From Paramesorhizobium endophyticum (GTDB lineage Bacteria; Pseudomonadota; Alphaproteobacteria; Rhizobiales; Rhizobiaceae), in assembly GCF_014640615.1 (NCBI RefSeq), contig NZ_BMHH01000003.1:1-64000 (forward strand): DNA of 64,000 bases, read 5' to 3'. This document shows positions 17,301 through 25,188 of this stretch, piece by piece (positions within the stretch are counted from its first letter, which is position 1; the number at the start of each line of letters is the position of its first letter). The notes below the pieces were generated by a model, which did not search any database, was not told where the DNA came from, and saw only the letters and a list, made by a program, of their open reading frames with translations. The translations under genes were made by a program, and so were the position numbers.

Positions 17301-20300
17301 ATGCATCTTCTTCTAGCCCAGAAAGGAACCATCGCCGAAGGCGGCGAGGCGATCGATCTTGGTCAGTCGCCGGGCGATATGCTGTTCCTTTCAGCGGCGG
17401 ATACGGAATTGGCGAGCCTGGCTGCGGCCCATGCGTCCACGAGCGGCTTGACGCTGCGGCTTGCCAGCATCATGGCGCTGTCGCATCCGATGTCTGTCGA
17501 TACATACATTGAGCGTACCGCGCGGTACGCCCGCCTTATCGTCGTGCGGGTCATCGGCGGGGAGAGCTATTGGCCCTATGGGCTGGAGGCGCTGCACGCC
17601 TGTGCGGTGACGCATGGCATCAAGCTTGCCGTGCTGCCGGGCGACGACAAGCCGGATGCGGGGCTGCATCGGTTCTCCACCGTCGCGCCTGACGATCGCG
17701 ATGCGCTCTGGCATTATCTGATCGAGGGCGGGGCGCAGAACGCGCGGGGATTTCTGGATTATTGCGCGGCGCTGCTGGGGCGTGGCGAGAAGCCGGCGGA
17801 GGCTGCGCCGTTGCTCAAGGCCGGGATATGGTGGCCGGGGCGGGGTGTGGTTTCGGTGGAGGAGGTGAGAGGGCAGTGGGCTGCAACACCCCCCTCTGTC
17901 CTGCCGGACATCTCCCCCACAAGGGGGGAGATCGGCCTTCATCTGGGTTCACGTCAATCCCAAACGTTGAAGGACGAGAGCCAAGAGCCCTCCCAGCCAA
18001 TCTCCCCCCTTGTGGGGGAGATGCCCGGCAGGGCAGAGGGGGGTGATAATGGCGCTATCGTTGCAATTTGTTTTTACAGAGCCCTCGTCCAGAGCGGGCA
18101 GACCAAGGGCGTCGAGGCGCTGGTGGAGGCGCTGGCGGACAAGGGGCTAAACCCGCTGCCGGTGTTCGTGTCGAGCCTCAAGGACCCGGTATCAGTGGCG
18201 ACACTGGATTCGGTGTTTGCCGGGATGCCGCCCGATGTGGTCCTGAACGCCACCGGCTTTGCGGTTTCCGCGCCCGGTATGGACCGCGAGCCGACGGTGC
18301 TGGAAAAGCGCGGCGCTGTCGTGCTGCAGACGATTTTCTCCGGTTCGGCGGCAGAAGCGTGGGAAGCCTCGCCGCAGGGGCTCTCCGCCCGCGACCTCGC
18401 CATGAATGTGGCGCTGCCGGAGGTGGATGGCCGCGTGCTGTCGCGCGCCGTTTCGTTCAAGTCGGCGCGGCATTATGACGAGGCGGTCGAGGCCAATATC
18501 GTCACCCATGAGCCGCGCGGAGATCGGGTGGTATTTGTGGCTGAGCTTGCCGCTCGCTGGGCGCGGCTCAGGCGCAAGGCGGCGGGGGAACGGCGGGTCG
18601 CCATCGTCATGGCGAATTACCCCAACCGCGACGGGCGGCTCGGTAATGGCGTCGGGCTCGACACCCCGGCGGGGACAATGGAAGCGCTCAAGGCGATGCG
18701 GGCGGCGGGCTATCCCGTGGCCGATCTGCCCGATAGCGGCGATGCGCTGATCAACCATCTCATGGCCGGGCCGACCAATGCGGCGACGGATGGCCGCGAA
18801 ATCCGCGAAACGCTTTCCCTGAATCAATATAAGCACTTCCTAGGAAAGCTTCCTCTAAAGATTCAGGATGAAGTGACCGCGCGGTGGGGGCAGCCTGAGG
18901 CCGATCCGTTCTTCCTTGAGCGTATTGGCGGCTTCGCGCTGCCGCTGGCGCGGTTCGGCGAGACGCTGGTCGGCATCCAGCCGGCGCGCGGCTACAATAT
19001 CGATCACAAGGACAGCTATCACTCGCCCGATCTCGTCCCGCCGCATGGCTATCTTGCTTTCTACGCCTATTTGCGCGAGGCGTATGGCTCGGACGCCATC
19101 GTGCATATGGGCAAGCATGGCAATCTCGAATGGCTGCCGGGCAAGGCGCTGGCGCTGTCAGAGACCTGCTACCCGGAGGCGGTGCTGGGCGCGGTGCCGC
19201 ATGTCTATCCCTTCATCGTCAACGATCCCGGTGAGGGCACGCAGGCCAAGCGCCGCTCCGCCGCCGTGATCATCGACCATCTGACGCCGCCGCTGACCCG
19301 GGCGGAAAGCTACGGGCCTCTCAAGGACCTCGAAGCGCTGGTGGACGAATATTACGAGGCGTCCGGTGTCGATCCGCGGCGGCTGCGGCGGCTGAAAGGG
19401 CAGATATTGGATTTAGTCCGCGATATCGGTCTCGATCATGATGCGGGGATTCACGATCACGACGGCGAGGATTTGGCGCTGCAAAAGCTCGACGCCTATT
19501 TGTGTGACCTGAAGGAAATGCAGATCCGCGATGGGCTGCATGTGTTCGGGCAGTCTCCGGAAGGGCGGCTGCTGACGGATTTGCTCGTGGCGCTGGCGCG
19601 GGTGCCGCGCGGTACGCTGAACGATGCGGACATGAGTTTGCAGCGGGCGATTGCGCGGGATGCGGGGATTGCTGTGAGCGCTGGGGATAGCCCCTCACCC
19701 TTACCCTCTCCCCGTGACTTACGGGGAGAGGGGGACGTGAACGTTTTTGCCCCGCCTTTCAGCCAGGTGCAGGGGGAAGAGGGAGTGGCTGCAACGTCCA
19801 TGCCACCCTCTCCCCGCGCGCGGGGAGAGGGTAAGGGTGAGGGGCATTCCACGACCTTCGACCCCCTCGATTGCAACATGGCCGCCCCATGGACCGGGCC
19901 CAAGCCGCAAATCCTGCAAGCCGTCTCATCCGACCCATGGCGCATCACCGGCGATACGGTGGAGCGGATCGAACTTCTGGCTGCCAAGCTGGCGGCGGGC
20001 GAAGTGGCCTGTCCGGAAAACTGGACTGCCACGCGCGCGGTGCTTGATGGTATCGCCTCCCATTTGCGGCCCGTGGTGGAAGCCTGCGGAAAGGCGGAGA
20101 TGGACGCATTCCTCACCGCGCTCGATGGCCGTTTCGTCGCGCCCGGCCCGTCAGGCGCGCCGACGCGCGGGCGGCCGGATGTGCTGCCGACGGGGCGCAA
20201 TTTCTTTTCCATCGACAGCCGCGCCGTGCCGACACCGGCGGCGTGGGAGTTGGGCAAGAAATCGGCGGAACTGCTGATCACCCGTTACACGCAGGATCAT

Positions 20301-21407
20301 GGCGAATGGCCGACCTCGTTCGGGCTCACCGCCTGGGGAACGTCCAATATGCGCACTGGCGGCGACGATATCGCGCAGGCGCTGGCGCTGATCGGCGTCA
20401 AGCCGGTGTGGGACATGGCCTCGCGCCGGGTCACCGGCTATGAGATCGTGCCGCCGGCGATGCTGGGGCGTCCGCGCGTGGATGTGACGCTGCGCATATC
20501 CGGCTTCTTCCGCGATGCGTTCCCGGACCAGATCGCGCTGTTCGATCAAGCCGTGCGGGCGGTTGGTGCGCTCGGTGAAGACGAGGAGGATAACCCCATC
20601 GCCGCGCGGATGCGGCGCGAGGAGACGCGGCTCAGGGCGGAGGGCGAGGATGAGAAGGCGGCGCGGCGCAAGGCCGGTTATCGCGTGTTCGGCTCCAAGC
20701 CCGGCGCTTATGGCGCGGGCCTGCAAGCGCTGATGGACGAGAATGGCTGGCGGGAGCGGAGCGACCTTGCCGAGGCATGGCTCGTCTGGGGCGGCTATGC
20801 CTATGGCGCGGGCGAGGAGGGCAAGGCCGAGCGCGGGATGCTTGAGGAGCGGATGAAATCGGTCGAGGCGGTGGTCCAGAACCAGGACAATCGCGAGCAC
20901 GACCTTCTCGATTCCGACGATTACTACCAATTCGAGGGGGGCATGGCCGTCGCCGTCGAACATCTCACGGCCAAACGTCCGGTGATATACCACAACGACC
21001 ATTCGCGCCCGGAGCGGCCGGTGATCCGTACGCTGGAGGAGGAGGTAGGCCGGGTGGTGCGGGCGCGCGTCGTCAATCCGAAGTGGATCGCCGGGGTGAT
21101 GCGGCACGGCTACAAGGGCGCGTTCGAGATGGCTGCGACGGTGGATTACCTCTATGCCTTCGCCGCGACGACCGGGGCGGTCAAAAACCATCATTTCGAG
21201 GCCGTCTACCAGTCCTTGCTGGCCGACAACGACGTGCGCGAATTCCTTGAGGAGAAGAACCCGGCGGCGCTGGCCGAAATGGCGGAAAAGCTGTTGCAGG
21301 CGATCGACCGCGGATTGTGGGCGCCGCGTTCGAACTCCGCTCGTTTCGATTTAAGTGAAATAGCGAATTCTAATAAAATGAGTCAGGGAGCGATGCCAAA
21401 TGGCTGA
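17301..21407 (+). CDS. cobN: Aerobic cobaltochelatase large subunit CobN, with two embedded repeats
   Basis: A 1368-residue subunit that, with CobS and CobT ATPase partners, inserts cobalt into hydrogenobyrinate a,c-diamide. Recognisable family stretches include RGYNIDHKDSYHSPDLVPPH, HMGKHGNLEWLPGKALALS and FGLTAWGTSNMRTGGDDIAQ. It is about 90 residues longer than the well-known Pseudomonas denitrificans CobN (1275). The excess matches two in-frame repeat elements: family A at residues 196-248 and family B at 797-848. Both lie in linkers between conserved blocks. The ATG at 17301 has AAGGAG upstream and is preferred to an in-frame start at 17277. The gene ends overlapping cobO by 8 bases. Confidence 0.95.
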   Translation: MHLLLAQKGTIAEGGEAIDLGQSPGDMLFLSAADTELASLAAAHASTSGLTLRLASIMALSHPMSVDTYIERTARYARLIVVRVIGGESYWPYGLEALHACAVTHGIKLAVLPGDDKPDAGLHRFSTVAPDDRDALWHYLIEGGAQNARGFLDYCAALLGRGEKPAEAAPLLKAGIWWPGRGVVSVEEVRGQWAATPPSVLPDISPTRGEIGLHLGSRQSQTLKDESQEPSQPISPLVGEMPGRAEGGDNGAIVAICFYRALVQSGQTKGVEALVEALADKGLNPLPVFVSSLKDPVSVATLDSVFAGMPPDVVLNATGFAVSAPGMDREPTVLEKRGAVVLQTIFSGSAAEAWEASPQGLSARDLAMNVALPEVDGRVLSRAVSFKSARHYDEAVEANIVTHEPRGDRVVFVAELAARWARLRRKAAGERRVAIVMANYPNRDGRLGNGVGLDTPAGTMEALKAMRAAGYPVADLPDSGDALINHLMAGPTNAATDGREIRETLSLNQYKHFLGKLPLKIQDEVTARWGQPEADPFFLERIGGFALPLARFGETLVGIQPARGYNIDHKDSYHSPDLVPPHGYLAFYAYLREAYGSDAIVHMGKHGNLEWLPGKALALSETCYPEAVLGAVPHVYPFIVNDPGEGTQAKRRSAAVIIDHLTPPLTRAESYGPLKDLEALVDEYYEASGVDPRRLRRLKGQILDLVRDIGLDHDAGIHDHDGEDLALQKLDAYLCDLKEMQIRDGLHVFGQSPEGRLLTDLLVALARVPRGTLNDADMSLQRAIARDAGIAVSAGDSPSPLPSPRDLRGEGDVNVFAPPFSQVQGEEGVAATSMPPSPRARGEGKGEGHSTTFDPLDCNMAAPWTGPKPQILQAVSSDPWRITGDTVERIELLAAKLAAGEVACPENWTATRAVLDGIASHLRPVVEACGKAEMDAFLTALDGRFVAPGPSGAPTRGRPDVLPTGRNFFSIDSRAVPTPAAWELGKKSAELLITRYTQDHGEWPTSFGLTAWGTSNMRTGGDDIAQALALIGVKPVWDMASRRVTGYEIVPPAMLGRPRVDVTLRISGFFRDAFPDQIALFDQAVRAVGALGEDEEDNPIAARMRREETRLRAEGEDEKAARRKAGYRVFGSKPGAYGAGLQALMDENGWRERSDLAEAWLVWGGYAYGAGEEGKAERGMLEERMKSVEAVVQNQDNREHDLLDSDDYYQFEGGMAVAVEHLTAKRPVIYHNDHSRPERPVIRTLEEEVGRVVRARVVNPKWIAGVMRHGYKGAFEMAATVDYLYAFAATTGAVKNHHFEAVYQSLLADNDVREFLEEKNPAALAEMAEKLLQAIDRGLWAPRSNSARFDLSEIANSNKMSQGAMPNG
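17888..18045. repeat. Family A element inside cobN
   Basis: A complete 158-bp family A element within the cobN coding sequence. Both arms are intact and the frame stays open right through, adding Pro-rich and Gly-rich residues that include PPSVLPDISPTRGEIG and ISPLVGEMPGRAEGG. Confidence 0.92.
19691..19844. repeat. Family B element inside cobN
   Basis: A complete 154-bp family B element within cobN, read through as residues 797-848 (including SPLPSPRDLRGEGD and PPSPRARGEGKGEG). The same family lies between cbtB and cbtA and after cobM. Confidence 0.92.
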
Positions 21408-22038
21408 AAAATCAGAAAAACTGCTGGGCTTGAGCGAAGAGGAACTGAACCTTCGCCATGCCGATAAGATGAAGAAGAAGAAGGCCGCGCGGGACAAGAT
21501 CCTCGCCACCAAGACGGATGAGAAGGGCCTGACGATCGTCCATACCGGCAAGGGCAAGGGCAAATCGACCGCCGGTTTCGGCATGGTTTTCCGCGCGCTC
21601 GGCCATGGCATGAAGATCGGCGTGGTGCAGTTCGTCAAGGGTTCCTGGGAGACGGGCGAGCGCTCGGTGCTGGAGAAATTCCCTGAGCTCGTGACGATTT
21701 CCGCCATGGGCGAAGGCTTCACCTGGGAAACGCAGGACCGCGCCCGCGACATCGCCATGGCGCGCGATGCGTGGGAGCAGGCGAAGAAAATGATTCTCGA
21801 CGAGGAGCACGACATGGTGCTCTGCGACGAGCTGAATATCGTATTACGATATGATTATCTGCCGGTGGAGGAAGTGATCGAGGTGCTGAAGGAGAAGCCC
21901 TTCATGAAGCATGTGATCATCACCGGGCGCAACGCCAAGGACGAACTGATCGAGTTCGCCGATCTCGTGACGGAGATGGAGATGATCAAGCATCCCTTCC
22001 GCTCGGGCGTAAAGGCGCAGAAGGGGATTGAGTTCTAG
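21400..22038 (+). CDS. cobO: Cob(I)yrinic acid a,c-diamide adenosyltransferase
   Basis: A 212-residue CobA/CobO/BtuR-type enzyme that adds the 5'-deoxyadenosyl group to cob(I)yrinate a,c-diamide. The ATP-binding loop HTGKGKGKSTAGFG (about residues 48-61) and the conserved ELNIVLRYDYL are clear. An N-terminal extension rich in Lys (KMKKKKAARDK) is typical of the rhizobial form. The start overlaps the end of cobN by 8 bases, so translation is probably coupled. Confidence 0.96.
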   Translation: MAEKSEKLLGLSEEELNLRHADKMKKKKAARDKILATKTDEKGLTIVHTGKGKGKSTAGFGMVFRALGHGMKIGVVQFVKGSWETGERSVLEKFPELVTISAMGEGFTWETQDRARDIAMARDAWEQAKKMILDEEHDMVLCDELNIVLRYDYLPVEEVIEVLKEKPFMKHVIITGRNAKDELIEFADLVTEMEMIKHPFRSGVKAQKGIEF

Positions 22039-22045
22039 AAAAAGA

Positions 22046-22067
22046 GCGGGCGGCGCGAGCCGCCCGC
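22046..22067 (-). terminator. Rho-independent terminator for the 56-residue membrane protein gene
   Basis: An 8-bp perfect stem GCGGGCGG/CCGCCCGC with a 6-base loop. On the minus strand it is followed by a run of T (AAAAA on the plus strand at 22039-22043), just past the small gene's stop. In the other direction it could also slow cobO transcripts. Confidence 0.75.
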
Positions 22068-22075
22068 ATTCGGTA

Positions 22076-22246
22076 TCAAACGCCCTTGAACAGGCAGCCG
22101 GCGGCGAGAACGATATAGGCCACCAGCAGGATCCAGAACGAGGCGAGCGGAATGAACGAGAACACTCCGTAGAAGGCCAGCAGCGCCAGGATGGCGATGA
22201 TGAGGCTGAGGAAGAAGATGATCTGCGTAGGCGCGGTGAGATTCAT
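22076..22246 (-). CDS. Small two-segment membrane protein, unknown
   Basis: A 56-residue protein with two hydrophobic segments (about residues 8-30 and 36-52), separated by a short SFIPLAS turn. It begins MNLTAPTQIIFFLSL and ends CLFKGV. A strong GGAGGGG lies a few bases before the ATG, and a rho-independent hairpin with a T run follows the stop. It is on the strand opposite to the cobalamin genes, between cobO and cobE. Function unknown. The combination of ribosome binding site, terminator and GC-rich codon use supports it as a real gene. Confidence 0.8.
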   Translation of the reverse strand: MNLTAPTQIIFFLSLIIAILALLAFYGVFSFIPLASFWILLVAYIVLAAGCLFKGV

Positions 22247-22405
22247 GACGGTCCCCTCCAGGGAAAATATTCCAAGTGGATAAACAGTAACCAGCCAGAT
22301 AAACCCCTCTTAGCCGGTTACATAAAAGTGATCGCAAAACAGTAGACACGTACAAAAACAACCGATTCGCAATGCGAAGTTTAGCAGAAACAGTATTGGG
22401 CCGAA

Positions 22406-22825
22406 ATGACCCCTGATATGTCAAAAAGAAATGGCGGGACGACGCCGTTTCTGGCGCTGGGCATTGGGTGCGAACGCGGTGCGGACAGCGCGGAAATGAT
22501 CGCGCTGGCGGAGCGGGCCTTGCGGGAGTCTGGCTTTGACCGCGATGCACTCGGCGGCATTTTCTCGCTGGACAGAAAGCGGGACGAGCCTGCGATCCGC
22601 GCGCTGGCGGAGCATTTCGGATGCGAGATCGTGTTTTTCGATGCCGCGCGGCTGGAGGAGGAGACGCCTCGGCTCATCAATCCCTCCGAGGCGGTGTATC
22701 GGGCGGTGGGCTGTCATGGAGTGGCGGAAAGCGCGGCGCTGGCGGGCGCGGGGGGCGGCGCCAGGCTGATCGTGCCGAAGATGCGGGGGAAGGGCGTGAC
22801 GGTGGCGGTGGCTTTGGCGGGATGA
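22406..22825 (+). CDS. cobE: Cobalamin biosynthesis protein CobE (CbiG C-terminal domain)
   Basis: A 139-residue protein matching the C-terminal domain of CbiG. The motifs FLALGIGCERGAD near the start, GGIFSLDRKRDEPAIRALAE, and GVAESAALAGAG with LIVPKMRGKGVTVAVA at the end are characteristic. CobE accompanies aerobic corrin ring synthesis and its exact job is unsettled. A second ATG at 22418 could be the real start. A family A element separates it from cobM. Confidence 0.9.
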   Translation: MTPDMSKRNGGTTPFLALGIGCERGADSAEMIALAERALRESGFDRDALGGIFSLDRKRDEPAIRALAEHFGCEIVFFDAARLEEETPRLINPSEAVYRAVGCHGVAESAALAGAGGGARLIVPKMRGKGVTVAVALAG

Positions 22826-22857
22826 TAATGTTTGCAGGTTTGGCGCTGTAGCACCGC

Positions 22858-23015
22858 ACCCCCCTCTGTCCTGCCGGACATCTCCCCCACAAGGGGGGAG
22901 ATTGGCTGGGAGTTCCGCTTTCGCTAATCGCCGACGTTGGAGAATTGAGGGCCAACCTTGATGAAGGCCAATCTCCCCTCTTGTGGGGGAGATGCCCGGC
23001 AGGGCAGAGGGGGGT
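22858..23015. repeat. Family A paired inverted repeat
   Basis: A complete 158-bp element between cobE and cobM, ending 38 bases before the cobM start. The centre includes CGCCGACGTTGGAGAATTG. Confidence 0.9.
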
Positions 23016-23052
23016 GTTTGGCGCAACGTATGATCAATAGGAATTCCCACTC

Positions 23053-23808
23053 ATGACCATCCATTTCATCGGAGCCGGCCCTGGCGCGCCAGACCTCATC
23101 ACCGTCAGGGGCCTGCGGCTGATCGAGCGATGCCCGGTGTGCCTTTATGCCGGGTCGCTGGTGCCGCGGGAGGTGGTGGCGGCCGCGCCGGACCATGCGC
23201 GGGTGGTCGATACCTCCAGCCTGACGCTCGACGAGATTATCGCGGAACTGGAGGCGGCGCACAAAGCGGGGCACGATGTGGCGCGGGTGCATTCGGGCGA
23301 TCCGTCGATCTATGGCGCGATTGCCGAGCAGATGCGGCGGCTGGATGAACTGGGCATTCCCTACGACGTGACCCCCGGCGTGCCCGCCTTCGCCGCCGCC
23401 GCCGCCGCGCTGAAACAGGAACTGACGATACCGGAAGTCAACCAGACGGTGATCCTGACGCGCACCTCGATGAAATCCTCAGGCATGCCCGAGGGCGAGG
23501 ATCTGGCGACGCTGGGCAAATCGGGCGCGACGCTGGTGATCCATCTTTCGATCCGCAACCTCACCTATATAGAGCGCGAACTGACCCCGCTTTATGGGGA
23601 AGATTGCCCTGTCATCATCGCCTATCGTGTCGGCTGGCCGGATGAGCAGTTCATCAGGGGGACGCTGCGGGATATTGCGGAGAAGGTGGAGGCGGCGAAG
23701 CTCAGCCGCACGGCGATGATTTTTGTGGGGCGGGGACTCGATCCGCAAAATTTCCGGGATTCAGCGCTTTATCATAGGGATCATGTGCACTCGCTACGGG
23801 GTTCGTAG
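23053..23808 (+). CDS. cobM: Precorrin-4 C11-methyltransferase
   Basis: A 251-residue S-adenosylmethionine-dependent tetrapyrrole methylase acting at C-11 of precorrin-4. Family motifs: FIGAGPGAPDLITVRG at the N terminus, VARVHSGDPSIYGAIAEQ (about 77-94), DVTPGVPAFAAAAA (about 104-117) and QTVILTRTS. Length is typical for CobM/CbiF. The other ring methylases expected nearby (cobI, cobJ, cobL) are not in this window. Confidence 0.96.
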   Translation: MTIHFIGAGPGAPDLITVRGLRLIERCPVCLYAGSLVPREVVAAAPDHARVVDTSSLTLDEIIAELEAAHKAGHDVARVHSGDPSIYGAIAEQMRRLDELGIPYDVTPGVPAFAAAAAALKQELTIPEVNQTVILTRTSMKSSGMPEGEDLATLGKSGATLVIHLSIRNLTYIERELTPLYGEDCPVIIAYRVGWPDEQFIRGTLRDIAEKVEAAKLSRTAMIFVGRGLDPQNFRDSALYHRDHVHSLRGS

Positions 23809-23902
23809 CACCCTTTGTCATGCGCCATGGCGACCCCCTTCACCCTCGCCCTCCAACAAACCCAGGGCACCTCAGGAGAGGTTGCTGGAATGTCGCGGAT
23901 AG

Positions 23903-24056
23903 CCCCTCACCCTTACCCTCTCCCCGTGAATTACGGGGAGAGGGGGACATGGACGTTTTCGCTTGTTCCTTTCCGCCAGGTGCAGGGGATAAGGAAGGCG
24001 CGGCAGCGCGAATGTCCCCCTCGCCCCGCGTGCGGGGAGAGGGTAAGGGTGAGGGG
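23903..24056. repeat. Family B paired inverted repeat
   Basis: A 154-bp element between cobM and cobK (convergent genes). Both arms are intact, with the CCAGGTGCAGGGG motif in the centre. It could form the shared terminator of the two transcripts. Confidence 0.88.
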
Positions 24057-24110
24057 CTATCCACGGCAAACTGACTTGATGAGGGTGAAGGGGCGCTGAC
24101 GCTTAAGGAA

Positions 24111-24170
24111 CCCTCATGGTGAGGTGCGAATGGAGCGCAGCGGAATTCGCCTCGAACCACGAGGGCGCTG
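24111..24170. repeat. Family D half element overlapping the cobK end
   Basis: CCTCATGGTGAGGTGCGAAT then GGAATTCGCCTCGAACCACG, the same unit as at 46640-46685. The cobK stop codon and the last 15 or so codons lie inside it. Confidence 0.8.
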
Positions 24171-24953
24171 GGCACCGATAAACGCCAGCACCGCCTCCAC
24201 ATCGCCCACCGCATTCGCGAAATTTTGCGGGGGGCGGGCGATGAGGATGACGGGGATGTGTAATGCCCGCGCAGCCTCCAGCTTCGCATAGGCGGCGCTG
24301 CCACCGGAATTGCGGCAGACGATATGGGTGATCCGCCGGTCCTGCAGGAAGGCGGTTTCGTCCTCGACATTGCCGGGGCGGGCGAGGACCAGTTCATGGG
24401 AGGCGAGCGCGAGCGGCGCCTCCGGAGGGTCGATCATGCGCACGACGAAATGCACGTCGGGCCGTGTCGCGAAGCCGGCGATGTGCTGGCGGCCGAGGGC
24501 GAGGAGAACGCGACTGGCTTTATTTGGGCGCAAGCCCGGACGGAAAACCGCTTCACACTTTTCCTGGGCTTGCTTTGCCGGGATGGCGGCGGCGGCTTCG
24601 TCCAGCGAGGAGACTTCATGCCAGTCGTCGCCTTGGGTTTTCTGCCATGCCGGGCGCTCGAGGCGGATGATGGGGCGTCCGGTTAGTTCGGCTGCCTTCG
24701 CGGCATTGGGAGAAATGCGTGTGGCGAAGGGGTGGGTGGCGTCCACGATGATGTCGATGCCCTCCGCTTCGATGTAACGGGCAAGCCCCTCCACACCGCC
24801 GAACCCGCCGCTGCGCACCTCGCCGTCGAGCTTCGCCGGATCACGCGTGCGACCGGCGAGGGAGGTGATGATTCGGAATGGCAGGGGGGCGAGGCGTTTT
24901 GCCAGTTCCGCCGCTTCGGTGGTGCCGCCGAGGATGAGGATGGTGGGGGGCAT
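24114..24953 (-). CDS. cobK: Precorrin-6A reductase
   Basis: A 279-residue NADPH-dependent reductase of the CobK/CbiJ family that reduces precorrin-6A to precorrin-6B. Visible motifs: ILILGGTTEAAELA (nucleotide-binding start), DATHPFATRIS, RLERPAW and the late CRNSGGSAAYAKLEAAR. The final residues (RGSRRIPLRSIRTSP) are encoded by a family D repeat, so the native end has been replaced or extended. On the strand opposite to cobM and cobA, in the same direction as cbiD, from which it is separated by a family A element. Confidence 0.93.
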   Translation of the reverse strand: MPPTILILGGTTEAAELAKRLAPLPFRIITSLAGRTRDPAKLDGEVRSGGFGGVEGLARYIEAEGIDIIVDATHPFATRISPNAAKAAELTGRPIIRLERPAWQKTQGDDWHEVSSLDEAAAAIPAKQAQEKCEAVFRPGLRPNKASRVLLALGRQHIAGFATRPDVHFVVRMIDPPEAPLALASHELVLARPGNVEDETAFLQDRRITHIVCRNSGGSAAYAKLEAARALHIPVILIARPPQNFANAVGDVEAVLAFIGAQRPRGSRRIPLRSIRTSP

Positions 24954-24971
24954 GTCCTACATAAGAAACGC

Positions 24972-25153
24972 TGGCGGGACAGCGCCCCCCTCTGTCCTGC
25001 CGGACATCTCCCCCGCAAGGGGGGAGATTGCGCCTTCATAGATGCTCGGTGCCAATTGTAAACGTTGCAGAATGGACGGTGATCGTCGTGCCAGCCAATC
25101 TCCCCCCTTGCGGGGGAGATGCCCGGCAGGGCAGAGGGGGGCGCTGTCCCGCC
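24972..25153. repeat. Family A paired inverted repeat with outer GCGGGACAGCGC arms
   Basis: A 182-bp element between cbiD and cobK. Besides the usual arms it has the outermost inverted pair GCGGGACAGCGC/GCGCTGTCCCGC, as does the copy at 6994-7178. Confidence 0.9.
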
Positions 25154-25188
25154 GAGTTCTCCATGTCATCATGGAATGCTTTTTCCGC

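Noticed and set aside
17104-18045. Possible CRISPR or insertion sequence from regularly spaced family A copies
   Set aside because: Copies are inverted pairs of about 160 bp spread over the window, with no transposase gene and no cas genes.
20151-21194. 347-codon minus-strand frame opposite the end of cobN
   Set aside because: Antisense to well-conserved CobN sequence; composition typical of a shadow.
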